Shown: positions 1 to 8,742 of the stretch, one piece after another
How positions within the stretch are numbered: position 1 is the first letter of the stretch
How the letters are laid out: each line of letters begins with the position of its first letter
Source: Candidatus Onthomonas avicola
GTDB lineage: Bacteria > Bacillota > Clostridia > Oscillospirales > Oscillospiraceae
Length of the DNA: 64,000 nucleotides
Direction of reading: 5' to 3'
NCBI GenBank assembly: GCA_018710845.1
Contig: DVJB01000071.1
Span: 1 to 64,000 of the forward strand
Notes under the pieces: generated by a model
The model's database searches: none
What the model saw: the letters and a program-made list of their open reading frames with translations, nothing else
Told to the model about the DNA's origin: nothing
Position numbers and translations under genes: made by a program

Positions 1-1023
1 ATCATTACAGATCAGACCGATATCCCGGTGCGCACTGTGGCCTATGTGGCCGAGCGGATGGGACTGCCCGGTATCGGCTCAGAGACCGGCTTCCTGTTCA
101 CCAACAAGTCGGCCATGCGCGAACGGCTGCACGAGTTGGGGCTTCCGGTGCTGCCCTACTGCGAGACGGACTGCCTGGAGGAGGCGGAGACTTTTTTCCG
201 CCAGGCCGGTGGACGCTGCATCATCAAGCCGGAGGACAACCAGGGCAGCCGCGGCGTGGCGGAGGTCAACTCCCTGGAGGAGCTGCGCGCGAAATATGAC
301 GATGCGGCCCGCTATTCGCGCAAGCACCGCGTCATCATCGAGAAGATGGCGCAGGGCCGCGAGTTTGTCCTGGAGGGGATGGTGGCAGGATACGATTACC
401 GGACCCTCATCTGCGGAGATACGCACTACTTTGACCTGCCGGACGTGTTTGCCGCCAAGATGCGCGTCTTTCCCTCTCAGCAGCAGCCGAAGCTGGTGGA
501 GCGGGTCTGCCAGCTCAATGAGAAGATCATCCGCGGCTTTGGCCTGCGCCAGGGGATCACCCACAGCGAGTTTATCATGGATGGGGACGAGATCTATCTG
601 CTGGAGACGGCTGCGCGCGGCGGAGGGGTGTTTATCTCCTCGGATTTGATTCGGCTCGGCAGCGGGCTGAACACGGAGCGGTTCCTGATCGAGCTGGCCC
701 TCGGCGAGCGGGACAGTCTGCCCGAGCTGGAGCCGGTGCACGGCGCCTGCGGTTATATGGCCCTCTTCCTGCCGGAGGGGGAGGTGACGCAGGTGGAGGG
801 GGTCGAGGCGGTCAAAGCCCTGCCCTTCGTCCACCGCCACCAGCTGGACAAGCTGCATGTCGGCCTGCGCAGCGGGAAGAATGCGGATAAGACTTCACGC
901 TTTGCTATTATCGTCGATGCGCCGGGCTACGACAGCCTGATGGCGCGCATGGACCGGATCCGCTCCCTGCTGCATGTGACGGTGGAGCGGGACGGCGTGA
1001 AGCGAGGAATTATTTGGGCGTAA
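1..1023 (+). CDS. ATP-grasp domain ligase (5' end outside window)
   Basis: The frame is open to the left edge, so the true start lies upstream; the visible part is about 340 residues. It shows an ATP-grasp core of the carbamoyl-phosphate-synthetase-L type: a lysine and glycine-rich loop (IIKPEDNQGSRG), a second lysine/glutamate segment (EFVLEGMVAG), and a metal-binding stretch ending ETAARGGG. Members couple ATP hydrolysis to carboxylate-amine or carboxylate-thiol ligation; the substrate cannot be read from sequence. It lies 32 bp upstream of a CapK-like adenylate-forming enzyme and in the same run as dTDP-sugar genes, so a role in building or decorating a surface glycan or precursor is inferred. 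Confidence 0.85.
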   Translation: MITDQTDIPVRTVAYVAERMGLPGIGSETGFLFTNKSAMRERLHELGLPVLPYCETDCLEEAETFFRQAGGRCIIKPEDNQGSRGVAEVNSLEELRAKYDDAARYSRKHRVIIEKMAQGREFVLEGMVAGYDYRTLICGDTHYFDLPDVFAAKMRVFPSQQQPKLVERVCQLNEKIIRGFGLRQGITHSEFIMDGDEIYLLETAARGGGVFISSDLIRLGSGLNTERFLIELALGERDSLPELEPVHGACGYMALFLPEGEVTQVEGVEAVKALPFVHRHQLDKLHVGLRSGKNADKTSRFAIIVDAPGYDSLMARMDRIRSLLHVTVERDGVKRGIIWA

Positions 1024-1055
1024 GCGGCCCGGACAAATGCAGACAGGAGGATGAC

Positions 1056-2378
1056 ATGTCTTACGCGACCGATAAGAAGCTGGAAAAGCTGATTATGCTG
1101 CAGATCCTGGCCGGGCTGGAGAAAAAGCCGCCCCGCCGCGTACAGGAGATGCGAGATGTCAAGGCCAAGCAGGACCAGGGAGTCCACAAGCTGATGGTGC
1201 GCGCCTACGATATCCCGTTTTACCGGGAGCGCTTTGAGCGCAGCGGGACCACACCGGCCGACTACCACACGGCGGAGGACCTATACAAGTTTCCGGTTCT
1301 CACCAAGGAGGAGCTGCGCGACTGGATGGACGAGGAGCTGGCGGCCAACGCCGAGAAGTATAAGGACTGGCACGTCAACCCGACCAGCGGCTCGACCGGC
1401 ATTCCCCTGCGCACGCTCTTCTCCCCGCGGGAGAACGCCGCGGTACATGCCAACTGGCTGCGCGTGCTGATGATGGCGGGCTTCCGGCCGGTGATCGACA
1501 AGAATATGCACCGCCCCAACTCCCTGCACACCGCCACCGGCGGCAAGAAGTCGCTCCTCCAGAAGGTGGTGGATACCCGCTGGAAAGAGATGTCCGACTC
1601 CATCAAGAACCGCATCCCCAGTGAGCAGCTCCTGCAGGAGATCAACGACTACAAGCCGGACTTTCTCTACACGCATAAGAACATCCTCGTGCGGGTGGCC
1701 AAGTGCGCCAAGGAGAAGCAGATTCCGCTCTGGAAGCCGCGCCTGTACTGCCCGATCAGCGAGATGCTGGACCATCAGTCCGAGCAGCTGCTGCTGGAGA
1801 TGTTTGGCCCCGGCCTGCTCAACGCCTACGGCATGAGCGAGGTGGGCAGCTGCGTGATCCGCCTGCCGGGGGAGAAGGAGTTCTTTGTGAACAACGACAC
1901 CCACGTCGTCAATATCTACGCCGACGACGGCACGCCCTCCGACAGCGGCATGGCGGTGGTCACCCCGCTGTTTAAGACGGACCTCCCCATTATCAACTAC
2001 GCCACGCGCGACCGGATGGTCTCCTATCGGAAGGAGGGCCTGCGCTTTATCACTGAGCTGCTCGGCCGGATGAATGACGTGATCCGCCACAGGGACGGCT
2101 CAGTCACCGAATGGGGCAATATCGAGCTGGTCGTCAACTATTCCAGCGACCTGGACATTGTCCAGAGCCGCTTCATTCAGGAGAGCTATGACCTCATCCG
2201 CATTCAGCTGGTGAAGGACCCGGCCTCCAAGCTGTCCAACGAGGAGATCGAGCGGCGCTACACAGAGAAGTTCTCTCCGGTGCTCAACAACGAGTTCCGC
2301 TTTGTCTACGAATGGATGGACGAGATTCCCTCCGACCCGAACGGGAAGCTGCGCATGATCGTCTGCAATGTGAAGTGA
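1056..2378 (+). CDS. CapK/phenylacetate-CoA ligase-like adenylate-forming enzyme
   Basis: A 440-aa protein of the PaaK/CapK branch of the acyl-adenylate superfamily, which activates a carboxylate as an AMP ester. Visible motifs are the Ser/Gly/Thr-rich nucleotide loop NPTSGSTGIPL near residue 110, the YGMSEVGS segment in the middle, and ATRDRM before the C-terminal subdomain. ATG 1056 is chosen because AGGAGG sits at 1045-1050 with a 5-nt gap; an in-frame upstream ATG at 1014 would overlap the previous gene and has no ribosome binding site. CapK homologues are often found in polysaccharide loci. The acid substrate is unknown. Confidence 0.88.
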   Translation: MSYATDKKLEKLIMLQILAGLEKKPPRRVQEMRDVKAKQDQGVHKLMVRAYDIPFYRERFERSGTTPADYHTAEDLYKFPVLTKEELRDWMDEELAANAEKYKDWHVNPTSGSTGIPLRTLFSPRENAAVHANWLRVLMMAGFRPVIDKNMHRPNSLHTATGGKKSLLQKVVDTRWKEMSDSIKNRIPSEQLLQEINDYKPDFLYTHKNILVRVAKCAKEKQIPLWKPRLYCPISEMLDHQSEQLLLEMFGPGLLNAYGMSEVGSCVIRLPGEKEFFVNNDTHVVNIYADDGTPSDSGMAVVTPLFKTDLPIINYATRDRMVSYRKEGLRFITELLGRMNDVIRHRDGSVTEWGNIELVVNYSSDLDIVQSRFIQESYDLIRIQLVKDPASKLSNEEIERRYTEKFSPVLNNEFRFVYEWMDEIPSDPNGKLRMIVCNVK

Positions 2379-2386
2379 GGCGCTCT

Positions 2387-2746
2387 ATGCTCGACCGTTT
2401 TCTGGACAAAAAGCGCAATCTCTACCTGCTCGCCTTTGCGGCCATCTTCTGCGAGAGCTTTTCCTCCGTCTTTTTGAAGATGGCCGGACAGGCCGGGGCG
2501 ATGACGCCGATGTATTTCTTTTACTATCTGTGCGCCATCGCCGTGATGGGCATCTATGCCATCGTCTGGCAGCTCATTTTGGAGCGCCTGCCGCTGACGA
2601 CCGCCTATCTGCGCAAGGGTGTGACCTATATTCTGATCTTTGTCTGGGCGGCGCTGATCTTCCACGAGCAGATCACGGTGCAGCAGGTGATTGGCATTAT
2701 CGTGATTATTGCGGGAATGGTGGTGAGCATGTCGGATGGTCACTAG
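2387..2746 (+). CDS. EamA/SMR-type small membrane protein, subunit 1
   Basis: A 119-aa integral membrane protein with four predicted hydrophobic helices (around residues 11-31, 36-59, 69-88 and 95-115), the length of a half-size drug/metabolite transporter. It starts 8 nt after the ligase gene, and its 3' end overlaps the next gene, another four-helix protein of the same size. Pairs like this resemble ArnE/ArnF, which flip lipid-linked aminoarabinose; here a lipid-linked sugar or glycan intermediate is a reasonable guess. ATG 2387 matches the expected N-terminus, and longer forms would run through the preceding gene. Confidence 0.8.
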   Translation: MLDRFLDKKRNLYLLAFAAIFCESFSSVFLKMAGQAGAMTPMYFFYYLCAIAVMGIYAIVWQLILERLPLTTAYLRKGVTYILIFVWAALIFHEQITVQQVIGIIVIIAGMVVSMSDGH

Positions 2747-3071
2747 TTATCTGCTGGCGATTGCGGCCGTGCTCATCTCCTCGACCTCACAGGTTCTGCT
2801 GAAGAAGAAGGCGTCCAACGCCCCGAAGAGCTTCTGGCGCAAGTTTTTCAACGCGCCGGTCATCGTGTCCTACCTGCTGCTCTTCACCTCCATGGTGCTC
2901 AACTCCCTGGCCCTGCGGGAGATGGAGATGACCGTGCTGCCGTGCATCACGGCCACGTCCTTCCTGTGGATTATGATTTTCTCCGCCATTTTCCTGGACG
3001 AAAAGCCCACCCGGCGCAAGGTGGCGGGCGTGGCGATGATCCTCGCCGGCGTCCTGATCTCCCATCTGTGA
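2736..3071 (+). CDS. EamA/SMR-type small membrane protein, subunit 2
   Basis: A 111-aa protein with four hydrophobic segments (roughly residues 1-17, 34-53, 60-80 and 88-110) and the EamA-like ending AGVAMILAGVLIS. It overlaps the upstream half-transporter by 11 nt in another frame, indicating translational coupling and a heterodimeric ArnE/ArnF-like arrangement. The early pattern 'SSTSQVLLKK' is typical of such subunits. Substrate unknown; the following dTDP-glucose genes favour a sugar-lipid cargo. Confidence 0.8.
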   Translation: MVTSYLLAIAAVLISSTSQVLLKKKASNAPKSFWRKFFNAPVIVSYLLLFTSMVLNSLALREMEMTVLPCITATSFLWIMIFSAIFLDEKPTRRKVAGVAMILAGVLISHL

Positions 3072-3121
3072 GCGGACGGCGGTCCGCGCGGAACAAATCG
3101 CGTGAAATGAGGTACTGACGA

Positions 3122-3994
3122 ATGAAAGGCATCATTCTCGCCGGCGGCTCTGGCACCCGGCTCTATCCCATCACCAAGGGCGTGTCCAAGCAGGCGCTGC
3201 CCATCTACGACAAGCCGATGATCTACTATCCCCTCTCCACCCTCATGCTGGCGGGCATCCGGGAGATTCTGATCATCTCCACCCGGCGGGACCTGCCCAT
3301 CTTCCGGGAGATTCTGGGCGACGGGAGCGATTACGGCCTCCACCTGGAATATGCCATCCAGGAGCGGCCGAACGGGCTGGCAGAGGCCTTCCTGATCGGG
3401 GCGGACTTTATCGGAAATGACCGCGTCGCCCTCGTGCTGGGGGACAACGTGTTTTACGGCTCCGGCTTTGTCTCCACCCTGCGCAAGGCCGCCGCGGTGG
3501 AGGAGGGGGCCGTCATCTTCGGATACCCCGTCCGCGACCCCTCCAGCTTCGGCGTGGTGGAGATTGACAACCACGGCTGCGCCATCTCTCTGGAGGAGAA
3601 GCCGGAACACCCGAAGAGCAACATGGCGGTGCCCGGCCTCTACTTCTATGACAACGACGTGGTGGAGATTGCCCGCGGCCTGAAGCCGTCGGCGCGCGGC
3701 GAGCTGGAGATCACCGGCGTGAACAACGTCTACCTCTCCAGAGGGCGGCTGAAGGTCATGCGCTTTAACCGAGGCATGGCCTGGCTGGACACCGGTACCT
3801 ATGACGGCCTGCTGGAGGCGGCGCGCTTTGTGGCCATTATCCAGAAGCGGCAGGGGCTCTATGTCTCCTGCATCGAGGAGATCGCCTACAACCAGGGGTG
3901 GATTGACCGGGCGCAGCTCCTGGCGCTGGCCAAGCCGCTGGCCAAGACGGACTACGGCATCTATCTGAGAGAGATTGCGGGGGAGAGAGTATGA
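3122..3994 (+). CDS. rfbA: Glucose-1-phosphate thymidylyltransferase
   Basis: A 290-aa cytoplasmic enzyme making dTDP-glucose from dTTP and glucose-1-phosphate, the first step of dTDP-deoxysugar synthesis. It begins with the nucleotidyltransferase signature [16 protein letters not shown], followed by [12 protein letters not shown] and the GDNVFYG segment carrying the metal-binding aspartate. The length is normal for RmlA. The stop overlaps the start of rfbB by 4 nt (ATGA). The pair supplies dTDP-4-keto-6-deoxyglucose; rfbC and rfbD are not in the window. Confidence 0.96.
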   Translation: MKGIILAGGSGTRLYPITKGVSKQALPIYDKPMIYYPLSTLMLAGIREILIISTRRDLPIFREILGDGSDYGLHLEYAIQERPNGLAEAFLIGADFIGNDRVALVLGDNVFYGSGFVSTLRKAAAVEEGAVIFGYPVRDPSSFGVVEIDNHGCAISLEEKPEHPKSNMAVPGLYFYDNDVVEIARGLKPSARGELEITGVNNVYLSRGRLKVMRFNRGMAWLDTGTYDGLLEAARFVAIIQKRQGLYVSCIEEIAYNQGWIDRAQLLALAKPLAKTDYGIYLREIAGERV

Positions 3995-5046
3995 GAAATC
4001 TGCTGGTCACCGGCGGAGCCGGATTTATCGGTTCCAATTTTGTACATCTGATGCTCGAGCGCGGCGGCTTTGAGCGCCTGGTCAATCTGGACGCGCTGAC
4101 CTACGCGGGAAACCTTGATAACCTCAGCGACGTGCAGGACGATGAGCGCTATGTCTTTGTCAAGGGAGACATCCGCGACGCCGATCTGCTCGACGAGCTC
4201 TTTGCGCGCTATGACATTGACACAGTGGTGAACTTCGCCGCCGAGAGCCATGTGGACCGCTCCATCACCGAGCCGCTCATCTTCCTGTCCACCAACGTGG
4301 TGGGCACGCAGACCCTGCTCGAGGCGGCCAAGCACGCCTGGAAGCTGAACCCGGCGGACAAGTACTCGCGGGAATACCGGCCGGGCGTGAAATATCTCCA
4401 GGTCTCCACCGACGAGGTCTACGGCGCCCTCGGCAAGACCGGCATGTTCACCGAGACGACGCCGCTGGCGCCCAACAGTCCCTACTCCGCGTCCAAGGCG
4501 AGCGCAGACCTGATGGTGCGCGCCTATCACAACACCTTCGGCCTGCCGTGCAACATCACCCGCTGTTCCAACAACTACGGACCCTATCAGTTCCCGGAGA
4601 AGCTCATTCCCCTGATGATCCACAACGCCGAGGCGGGCGAGAGCCTGCCGGTCTACGGCGACGGAATGCAGGTGCGCGACTGGCTGCACGTGAGAGACCA
4701 CTGCTCCGCCATCGCCACCGTGCTGGAGAAGGGGGTGGACGGCGAGGTCTACAACATCGGCGGCAATAACGAGAAGGCCAACCTCTACATCGTCCAGCTC
4801 ATTCTGAAAACCCTCGGCAAAGGGGAGGAGCTGATCCGCCACGTGAAGGACCGTCCCGGCCACGACCGCCGCTACGCGATCGACAACACCAAGATTACCA
4901 CCCAGCTCGGCTGGTCGCCCGCCTACACCTTTGAGCAGGGCATGGCGGAGACCATCGAGTGGTATCAGACCCACCGGGCATGGATGGAGAAGATCATCTC
5001 GGGCGAGTATCAGAACTACTATCAGGACATGTATCAGAACGTCTGA
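3991..5046 (+). CDS. rfbB: dTDP-glucose 4,6-dehydratase
   Basis: A 351-aa extended short-chain dehydrogenase converting dTDP-glucose to dTDP-4-keto-6-deoxyglucose. The NAD-binding motif [10 protein letters not shown] is near residue 8, the [11 protein letters not shown] segment follows, and the catalytic T-DEVYG and YSASKAS (YxxxK) motifs are at about residues 130-170. Its start overlaps the rfbA stop (ATGA). It is the last gene of this cluster; a strong GC hairpin follows 20 bp downstream. Confidence 0.97.
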   Translation: MRNLLVTGGAGFIGSNFVHLMLERGGFERLVNLDALTYAGNLDNLSDVQDDERYVFVKGDIRDADLLDELFARYDIDTVVNFAAESHVDRSITEPLIFLSTNVVGTQTLLEAAKHAWKLNPADKYSREYRPGVKYLQVSTDEVYGALGKTGMFTETTPLAPNSPYSASKASADLMVRAYHNTFGLPCNITRCSNNYGPYQFPEKLIPLMIHNAEAGESLPVYGDGMQVRDWLHVRDHCSAIATVLEKGVDGEVYNIGGNNEKANLYIVQLILKTLGKGEELIRHVKDRPGHDRRYAIDNTKITTQLGWSPAYTFEQGMAETIEWYQTHRAWMEKIISGEYQNYYQDMYQNV

Positions 5047-5065
5047 TTGAGAGATAGCGCGCAAT

Positions 5066-5094
5066 CGCCCGCCGGAACTGCCGGCGGGCGGTTT
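5066..5094 (+). terminator. Rho-independent terminator after rfbB
   Basis: A perfect 10-bp inverted repeat, CGCCCGCCGG (5066-5075) and CCGGCGGGCG (5081-5090), with a 5-nt loop, followed by only three T. The stem is very stable but the T tract is weak, so partial read-through into the DUF554 gene at 5116 is possible. Confidence 0.6.
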
Positions 5095-5115
5095 GCTGGA
5101 AAAGGGGAGAGCACG

Positions 5116-5805
5116 ATGCTGGGAACCATTGTCAACACCTGCGCCATTTTGGTTGGGAGCGCGGCGGGCAGTCTGGTCCGCCGCGGACTGAAGGAGGAGT
5201 ACCAGTCTGTTCTCTTCACCGCCACCGGCCTGGCCGCGACGGGACTTGGCATCAACGCCGTTGTACAGAATATGCCGGAGAGCCAATATCCCGTCCTGTT
5301 CATTTTCAGCCTGGCTCTCGGGGGACTGGCGGGGACGGCGCTGGACCTGAACGGCCGCTTTCAGCGGCTGACGCAGGCGCGCGCCGGGGCGGGCAGCCGG
5401 TTGGGAGAGGGACTGAGCACGGCGATCCTCCTTTTCTGCATCGGAACCCTCTCCATCCTCGGGCCGGTCAACAGTGCGCTCTACGGCGACAACACCTATC
5501 TGTTCACCAACGCGACGCTGGATCTCGTGACCTCGATGGTGCTCGCCTCCACCTACGGCATCGGCATCGCGATCGCCGCGGCGGTCCTCTTCTGCTGGCA
5601 GGGGACGATCTACCTCCTCGCGTCGCTGGCCGGGCCCTTTTTGAGCGAGACATTGATGTGCGAGGTCTCCATCGTCGGCGGATTTCTGATCGCCAGCTCC
5701 GGTATTGGCATCCTCGGACTGAAGGACTGCAAGACGCTCAACCTCCTGCCTGCGCTGGCGGTGCCGGTGCTCTGGTGCCTGGCCGCGGGAGCGCTTGGAT
5801 TTTGA
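5116..5805 (+). CDS. DUF554 family membrane protein
   Basis: A 229-aa polytopic membrane protein of the DUF554 (YdfK/YqgA-like) family, with about six to seven hydrophobic segments and the family N-terminus MLGTIVNTCAILVGSAAGS. Function is unknown in all members, though a transport role is often assumed. ATG 5116 follows a GGGGAGAG ribosome binding site and gives the canonical N-terminus; a longer frame back to 5047 would cross the terminator hairpin. It is flanked by terminators, so it may be monocistronic or fed by read-through from rfbB. Confidence 0.85.
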   Translation: MLGTIVNTCAILVGSAAGSLVRRGLKEEYQSVLFTATGLAATGLGINAVVQNMPESQYPVLFIFSLALGGLAGTALDLNGRFQRLTQARAGAGSRLGEGLSTAILLFCIGTLSILGPVNSALYGDNTYLFTNATLDLVTSMVLASTYGIGIAIAAAVLFCWQGTIYLLASLAGPFLSETLMCEVSIVGGFLIASSGIGILGLKDCKTLNLLPALAVPVLWCLAAGALGF

Positions 5806-5820
5806 GAGAAAATGGAAAGA

Positions 5821-5858
5821 CCCTCCGGAGCGCTTTTTTAGGCGCTTCGGAGGGTTTT
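5821..5858. terminator. Bidirectional terminator between DUF554 gene and yccA-like gene
   Basis: A 13-bp stem, CCCTCCGGAGCGC (5821-5833) with GCGCTTCGGAGGG (5842-5854), containing one G-T pair, with TTTTTTA in the loop and TTTT after it. It lies between convergent genes and can serve the + strand DUF554 gene; on the - strand it follows the BI-1 gene at some distance. Confidence 0.75.
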
Positions 5859-5905
5859 GACCGTCAAACGGTCGTCACAATCTGGCCTGCGGGGGTAGGC
5901 CGGAA

Positions 5906-6571
5906 TCAGTCGCGGCGGCGGGAGATGATGGACAGCAGCCGGACGAAGATGTTGATGATGTCCAGATAGATCTGCGTGGCCGAGAGGACGGCGTTGCGCG
6001 CCGTGGGGGCGCAGCTGTTTGCCCTGGCCCAGTCAAAGCCGAGATAGAGCGAGAAGATGGCGACCACCAGGTAGTCAATCCAGCCAGTGGCAAAGCCGAG
6101 CAGCAGCAGCACCAGTTCGGCGATGACAGTCACGATCAGTGAGATGCCGAGCGTCGATCCCATAGAGAGGAAAAAGTCGGGCCGCACGTAGGACGCGGCG
6201 ATCATCAGCACGACAAAGACGCCGGTGCCCAGCAGGGCGGATTGGATGGTCTGCATGGACAGGCCAGTCACCGACAGCGACAACAGCAGCCCGATTGGCA
6301 GCACCAGCAGGTTGTAACCAATGAAGTTCACCAGCGCGTTGGGCGAGGAGCTCAGCACAACGGAGAGCACCACGCAGACGATATAGGCGACGAGGAAGAC
6401 CAGCAGGCCGGAGCCTGACACATAGTAGGCGAAATCCTGGAAGAAAAAGCAGATCAGCGCGTTGACGACAAAACCGTACAGCAGCAGGCCGCCGATGGCC
6501 AGATTATAGGTGGTCTCCGGCAGCTCCCGGTAGTTGTACAGCCGGGAACGGTCGAGATTGAGAGATTGCAT
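5906..6571 (-). CDS. Bax inhibitor-1/YccA family membrane protein
   Basis: A 221-aa protein with seven predicted membrane helices and the BI-1-like features NLAIGGLLLYG near the N-terminus and FDWARAN near the C-terminus. Bacterial relatives include YccA, which inhibits FtsH, and YetJ, a pH-gated calcium leak channel. ATG 6571 is preceded by AAGGAG 11 nt upstream; an in-frame GTG at 6583 overlaps that site and is rejected. A consensus promoter lies about 70 bp upstream. Confidence 0.88.
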   Translation of the reverse strand: MQSLNLDRSRLYNYRELPETTYNLAIGGLLLYGFVVNALICFFFQDFAYYVSGSGLLVFLVAYIVCVVLSVVLSSSPNALVNFIGYNLLVLPIGLLLSLSVTGLSMQTIQSALLGTGVFVVLMIAASYVRPDFFLSMGSTLGISLIVTVIAELVLLLLGFATGWIDYLVVAIFSLYLGFDWARANSCAPTARNAVLSATQIYLDIINIFVRLLSIISRRRD

Positions 6572-6642
6572 AGACCAAAACACTCCTTTGCGAACAGAAA
6601 ACGGGCGCGCGCCGGGATGGGCGCACCTTGCCTGTTATCACT

Positions 6643-6671
6643 ATTGTATCCCGGTCTGATGGGGAAAACAA
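6643..6671 (-). promoter_or_regulatory. Sigma-A promoter of the yccA-like gene
   Basis: Read on the - strand, -35 TTGTTT (6666-6671), 17-bp spacer, -10 TACAAT (6643-6648). The 303-bp divergent region 6572-6874 holds this promoter, a TTGACA hexamer at 6691 with no matching -10 in phase, and the aroE -10 box; nothing else is evident. Confidence 0.7.
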
Positions 6672-6752
6672 GGCCATTTTGGGAACAAAGATTGACAAAC
6701 AGGAAACAAAATGACCCGATGGGAAAATTCAGACGAAAAGAGCCGGCCGGGC

Positions 6753-6781
6753 TGGAAAGGCGGCATATATTTTGGTATAAT
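6753..6781 (+). promoter_or_regulatory. Promoter of aroE-aroD
   Basis: A perfect -10 TATAAT at 6776-6781 with a poor -35 (TGGAAA, 6753-6758) at 17-bp spacing. It sits 93 bp upstream of aroE. Confidence 0.55.
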
Positions 6782-6874
6782 ACCTGTTGAATCGACCGTT
6801 TGCGGGCGCATTTTGCACGGCCGGACGGACGCGAAAAAGATCGCGCTGCCGGCAAGACAGGGAGGAAGACAGCT

Positions 6875-7741
6875 ATGCCCTCTATCACCAGCCGTACCGC
6901 TCTGATGGCCTTGCTGGCCCATCCGAGCCGCCACTCCAAATCTCCCATCATGCACAACGCCGCCTTCCGGGCGCTGGACATCGACGCGGTCTACCTCGCC
7001 TTTGATGTCACGCCGGAGAGGCTGCCGGACGCGGTGCAGGCCATCCGCGCCTTTCAGATGCGCGGGGTGAACCTGTCCATGCCGCATAAAGAGGCGGTGG
7101 TCCCGCTGCTCGACGAGCTGGCCCCGGAGGTCCGTCTGACGGGCGCAGTGAATACCATCGTCAACGACGACGGCCGCCTGACCGGCTGCAGCACGGACGG
7201 GGCCGGATGGCTGCGCGCGCTGGCCGATCTGGGCTTTGACGTGCGCGGGGAGCGGGTCACCATCCTGGGTGCGGGCGGAGCGGCCAAGGAGATGATTGCC
7301 CGGGCGGCGATGCAGGGGGCGCGGTCGGTCGCCGTCTTTAACCGCCGCGCCTCGTCCCGGTGGGCGCATGCTGAGGCGCTGGTGGAGCAGGTGCGCGCGC
7401 AGACCGGCTGTGACGTGACGCTCCACGCGATGGAGGACCATGACGCGCTGCGCCGGGAGATCGGCCGTTCTGCCCTGCTGGCCAACGCGACCGACGTCGG
7501 CATGGGCGCGCAGGCGGGGCGCAGCTGTATCCCGGATGAGAGCTATTTCCACCCCGAACTGATCGTGACCGACGCGATCTATGCCCCGCCGGAGACAGAG
7601 CTGCTGCGCCAGGCGCGCGAGGCGGGCTGTCGCACGCAAAACGGTGTCGGCATGATGCTCTACCAGGGGGCGGAGTCCTTCCGCCTCTGGACGGGACGGG
7701 AGATGCCGGTTGATCTGGTCCGGCCGCTGCTCGGCCTGTGA
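6875..7741 (+). CDS. aroE: Shikimate dehydrogenase
   Basis: A 288-aa NADPH-dependent enzyme reducing 3-dehydroshikimate to shikimate. The substrate-binding segment HSKSPIMHN is near residue 25, the catalytic lysine is in the MPHKEAV motif near residue 70, the Asn/Asp pair is in GAVNTIV and STDGAGW, and the Rossmann GAGGAAKEM is near residue 130. ATG 6875 follows GGGAGGAAG. aroD follows after 13 bp, so two consecutive chorismate-pathway steps are co-transcribed. Confidence 0.95.
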   Translation: MPSITSRTALMALLAHPSRHSKSPIMHNAAFRALDIDAVYLAFDVTPERLPDAVQAIRAFQMRGVNLSMPHKEAVVPLLDELAPEVRLTGAVNTIVNDDGRLTGCSTDGAGWLRALADLGFDVRGERVTILGAGGAAKEMIARAAMQGARSVAVFNRRASSRWAHAEALVEQVRAQTGCDVTLHAMEDHDALRREIGRSALLANATDVGMGAQAGRSCIPDESYFHPELIVTDAIYAPPETELLRQAREAGCRTQNGVGMMLYQGAESFRLWTGREMPVDLVRPLLGL

Positions 7742-7754
7742 GGGGGAAAGCGAG

Positions 7755-8540
7755 ATGGAGCTTCATATTGAGACCAAGGTCCGGCCAGTCCGGGTCCGCG
7801 GCGTCGAGCTGGGCACCGGACGGCCCAAGATTATCCTGCCCATCCTCGGCCCGAGCCGGGCGGAGCTGCTGCGCGAGGCGCGGCGGGTGACTGAGCTGCC
7901 GGCGGATCTGGTGGAGTGGCGCCTGGACTGGTACGACCGGCTGGGAGACTGGGAGGACCTGCTGGAGACGGCCCGACAGCTGCGCGAGGTGCTGGAGGAG
8001 ATGCCGCTGCTGGCCACCTTCCGAACGGCGCGGGAGGGCGGCTGCCGGTCGCTGCCCGAGTCGGACTACCGGGAGCTGATTGAGACGCTGGCGGAGAGCG
8101 GGCTGGTGGACCTGCTGGATATCGAGCTCTTCTCCGGGGACGAGCTGGTGCGCGAGCTGGTGGATTTCTGCCACAGCCGGGGCGTGCTGGCGGTGGTATC
8201 CAGCCACGACTTTGACCATACGCCGCCGCAGGCGGAGCTGGTGGAGCGCCTGCGGCGGATGGAGGCGCTGGGCGCGGATCTCTCCAAGCTGGCGGTGATG
8301 CCGCGCAGCTCGGAGGACGTGCTCACCTTGCTCGGCGCCACGCGGGAGATGCACCGGCATTGGGCGACCCGGCCGCTCATCACCATGAGCATGGGGCCGC
8401 TCGGCACGGTCAGCCGGATCACCGGGGAGGTCTTCGGCTCGGCGGCCACCTTTGGCTCGGCGGGGAAGGCCTCCGCCCCCGGCCAGCTCCCGGCGGAAAA
8501 GCTGGCCAATATGCTCGACACGCTGCACGAGAGCTTTTGA
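7755..8540 (+). CDS. aroD: Type I 3-dehydroquinate dehydratase
   Basis: A 261-aa Schiff-base dehydratase converting 3-dehydroquinate to 3-dehydroshikimate, which AroE then reduces. The family residues are visible: Glu/Arg in EWRLDWYD, the histidine in VSSHDFDHTP, the Schiff-base lysine in LSKLAVMP, and the C-terminal FGSAGKASAPGQL substrate loop. ATG 7755 lies just after an AGGGGGAAAG site; the longer in-frame form from 7710 overlaps aroE and is not needed. A strong terminator follows. Confidence 0.95.
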   Translation: MELHIETKVRPVRVRGVELGTGRPKIILPILGPSRAELLREARRVTELPADLVEWRLDWYDRLGDWEDLLETARQLREVLEEMPLLATFRTAREGGCRSLPESDYRELIETLAESGLVDLLDIELFSGDELVRELVDFCHSRGVLAVVSSHDFDHTPPQAELVERLRRMEALGADLSKLAVMPRSSEDVLTLLGATREMHRHWATRPLITMSMGPLGTVSRITGEVFGSAATFGSAGKASAPGQLPAEKLANMLDTLHESF

Positions 8541-8571
8541 GCGGCCGGCAGTTGAGGCGTGCAATTCGTCT

Positions 8572-8612
8572 GCGGCGCGGGATTCCCTGTGAAATCCCGC
8601 GCCGCGGTTTTT
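8572..8612 (+). terminator. Terminator after aroD
   Basis: A perfect 13-bp stem GCGGCGCGGGATT / AATCCCGCGCCGC (8572-8584 with 8593-8605), followed by GG and five T. Confidence 0.85.
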
Positions 8613-8703
8613 CTGCGCTTCCGCGGGCCGGAACCGGGGCGCAGAGGGCGCAGACTGGGTGCGCAATTGCCACTTCGCCCTTTTTTCTTCCCGTCCGGTG
8701 TGG

Positions 8704-8709
8704 TATACT
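8704..8709 (+). promoter_or_regulatory. -10 box of the HD/ttcA/thiI run
   Basis: TATACT at 8704-8709, 34 bp before the proposed GTG start. The -35 position is T-rich without a good hexamer; TTGCCA at 8667 is too far away. It separates this transcription unit from aroE-aroD. Confidence 0.45.
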
Positions 8710-8742
8710 GGGACGAAAGTGAGACGAGAGGGGGAAGCGCCT

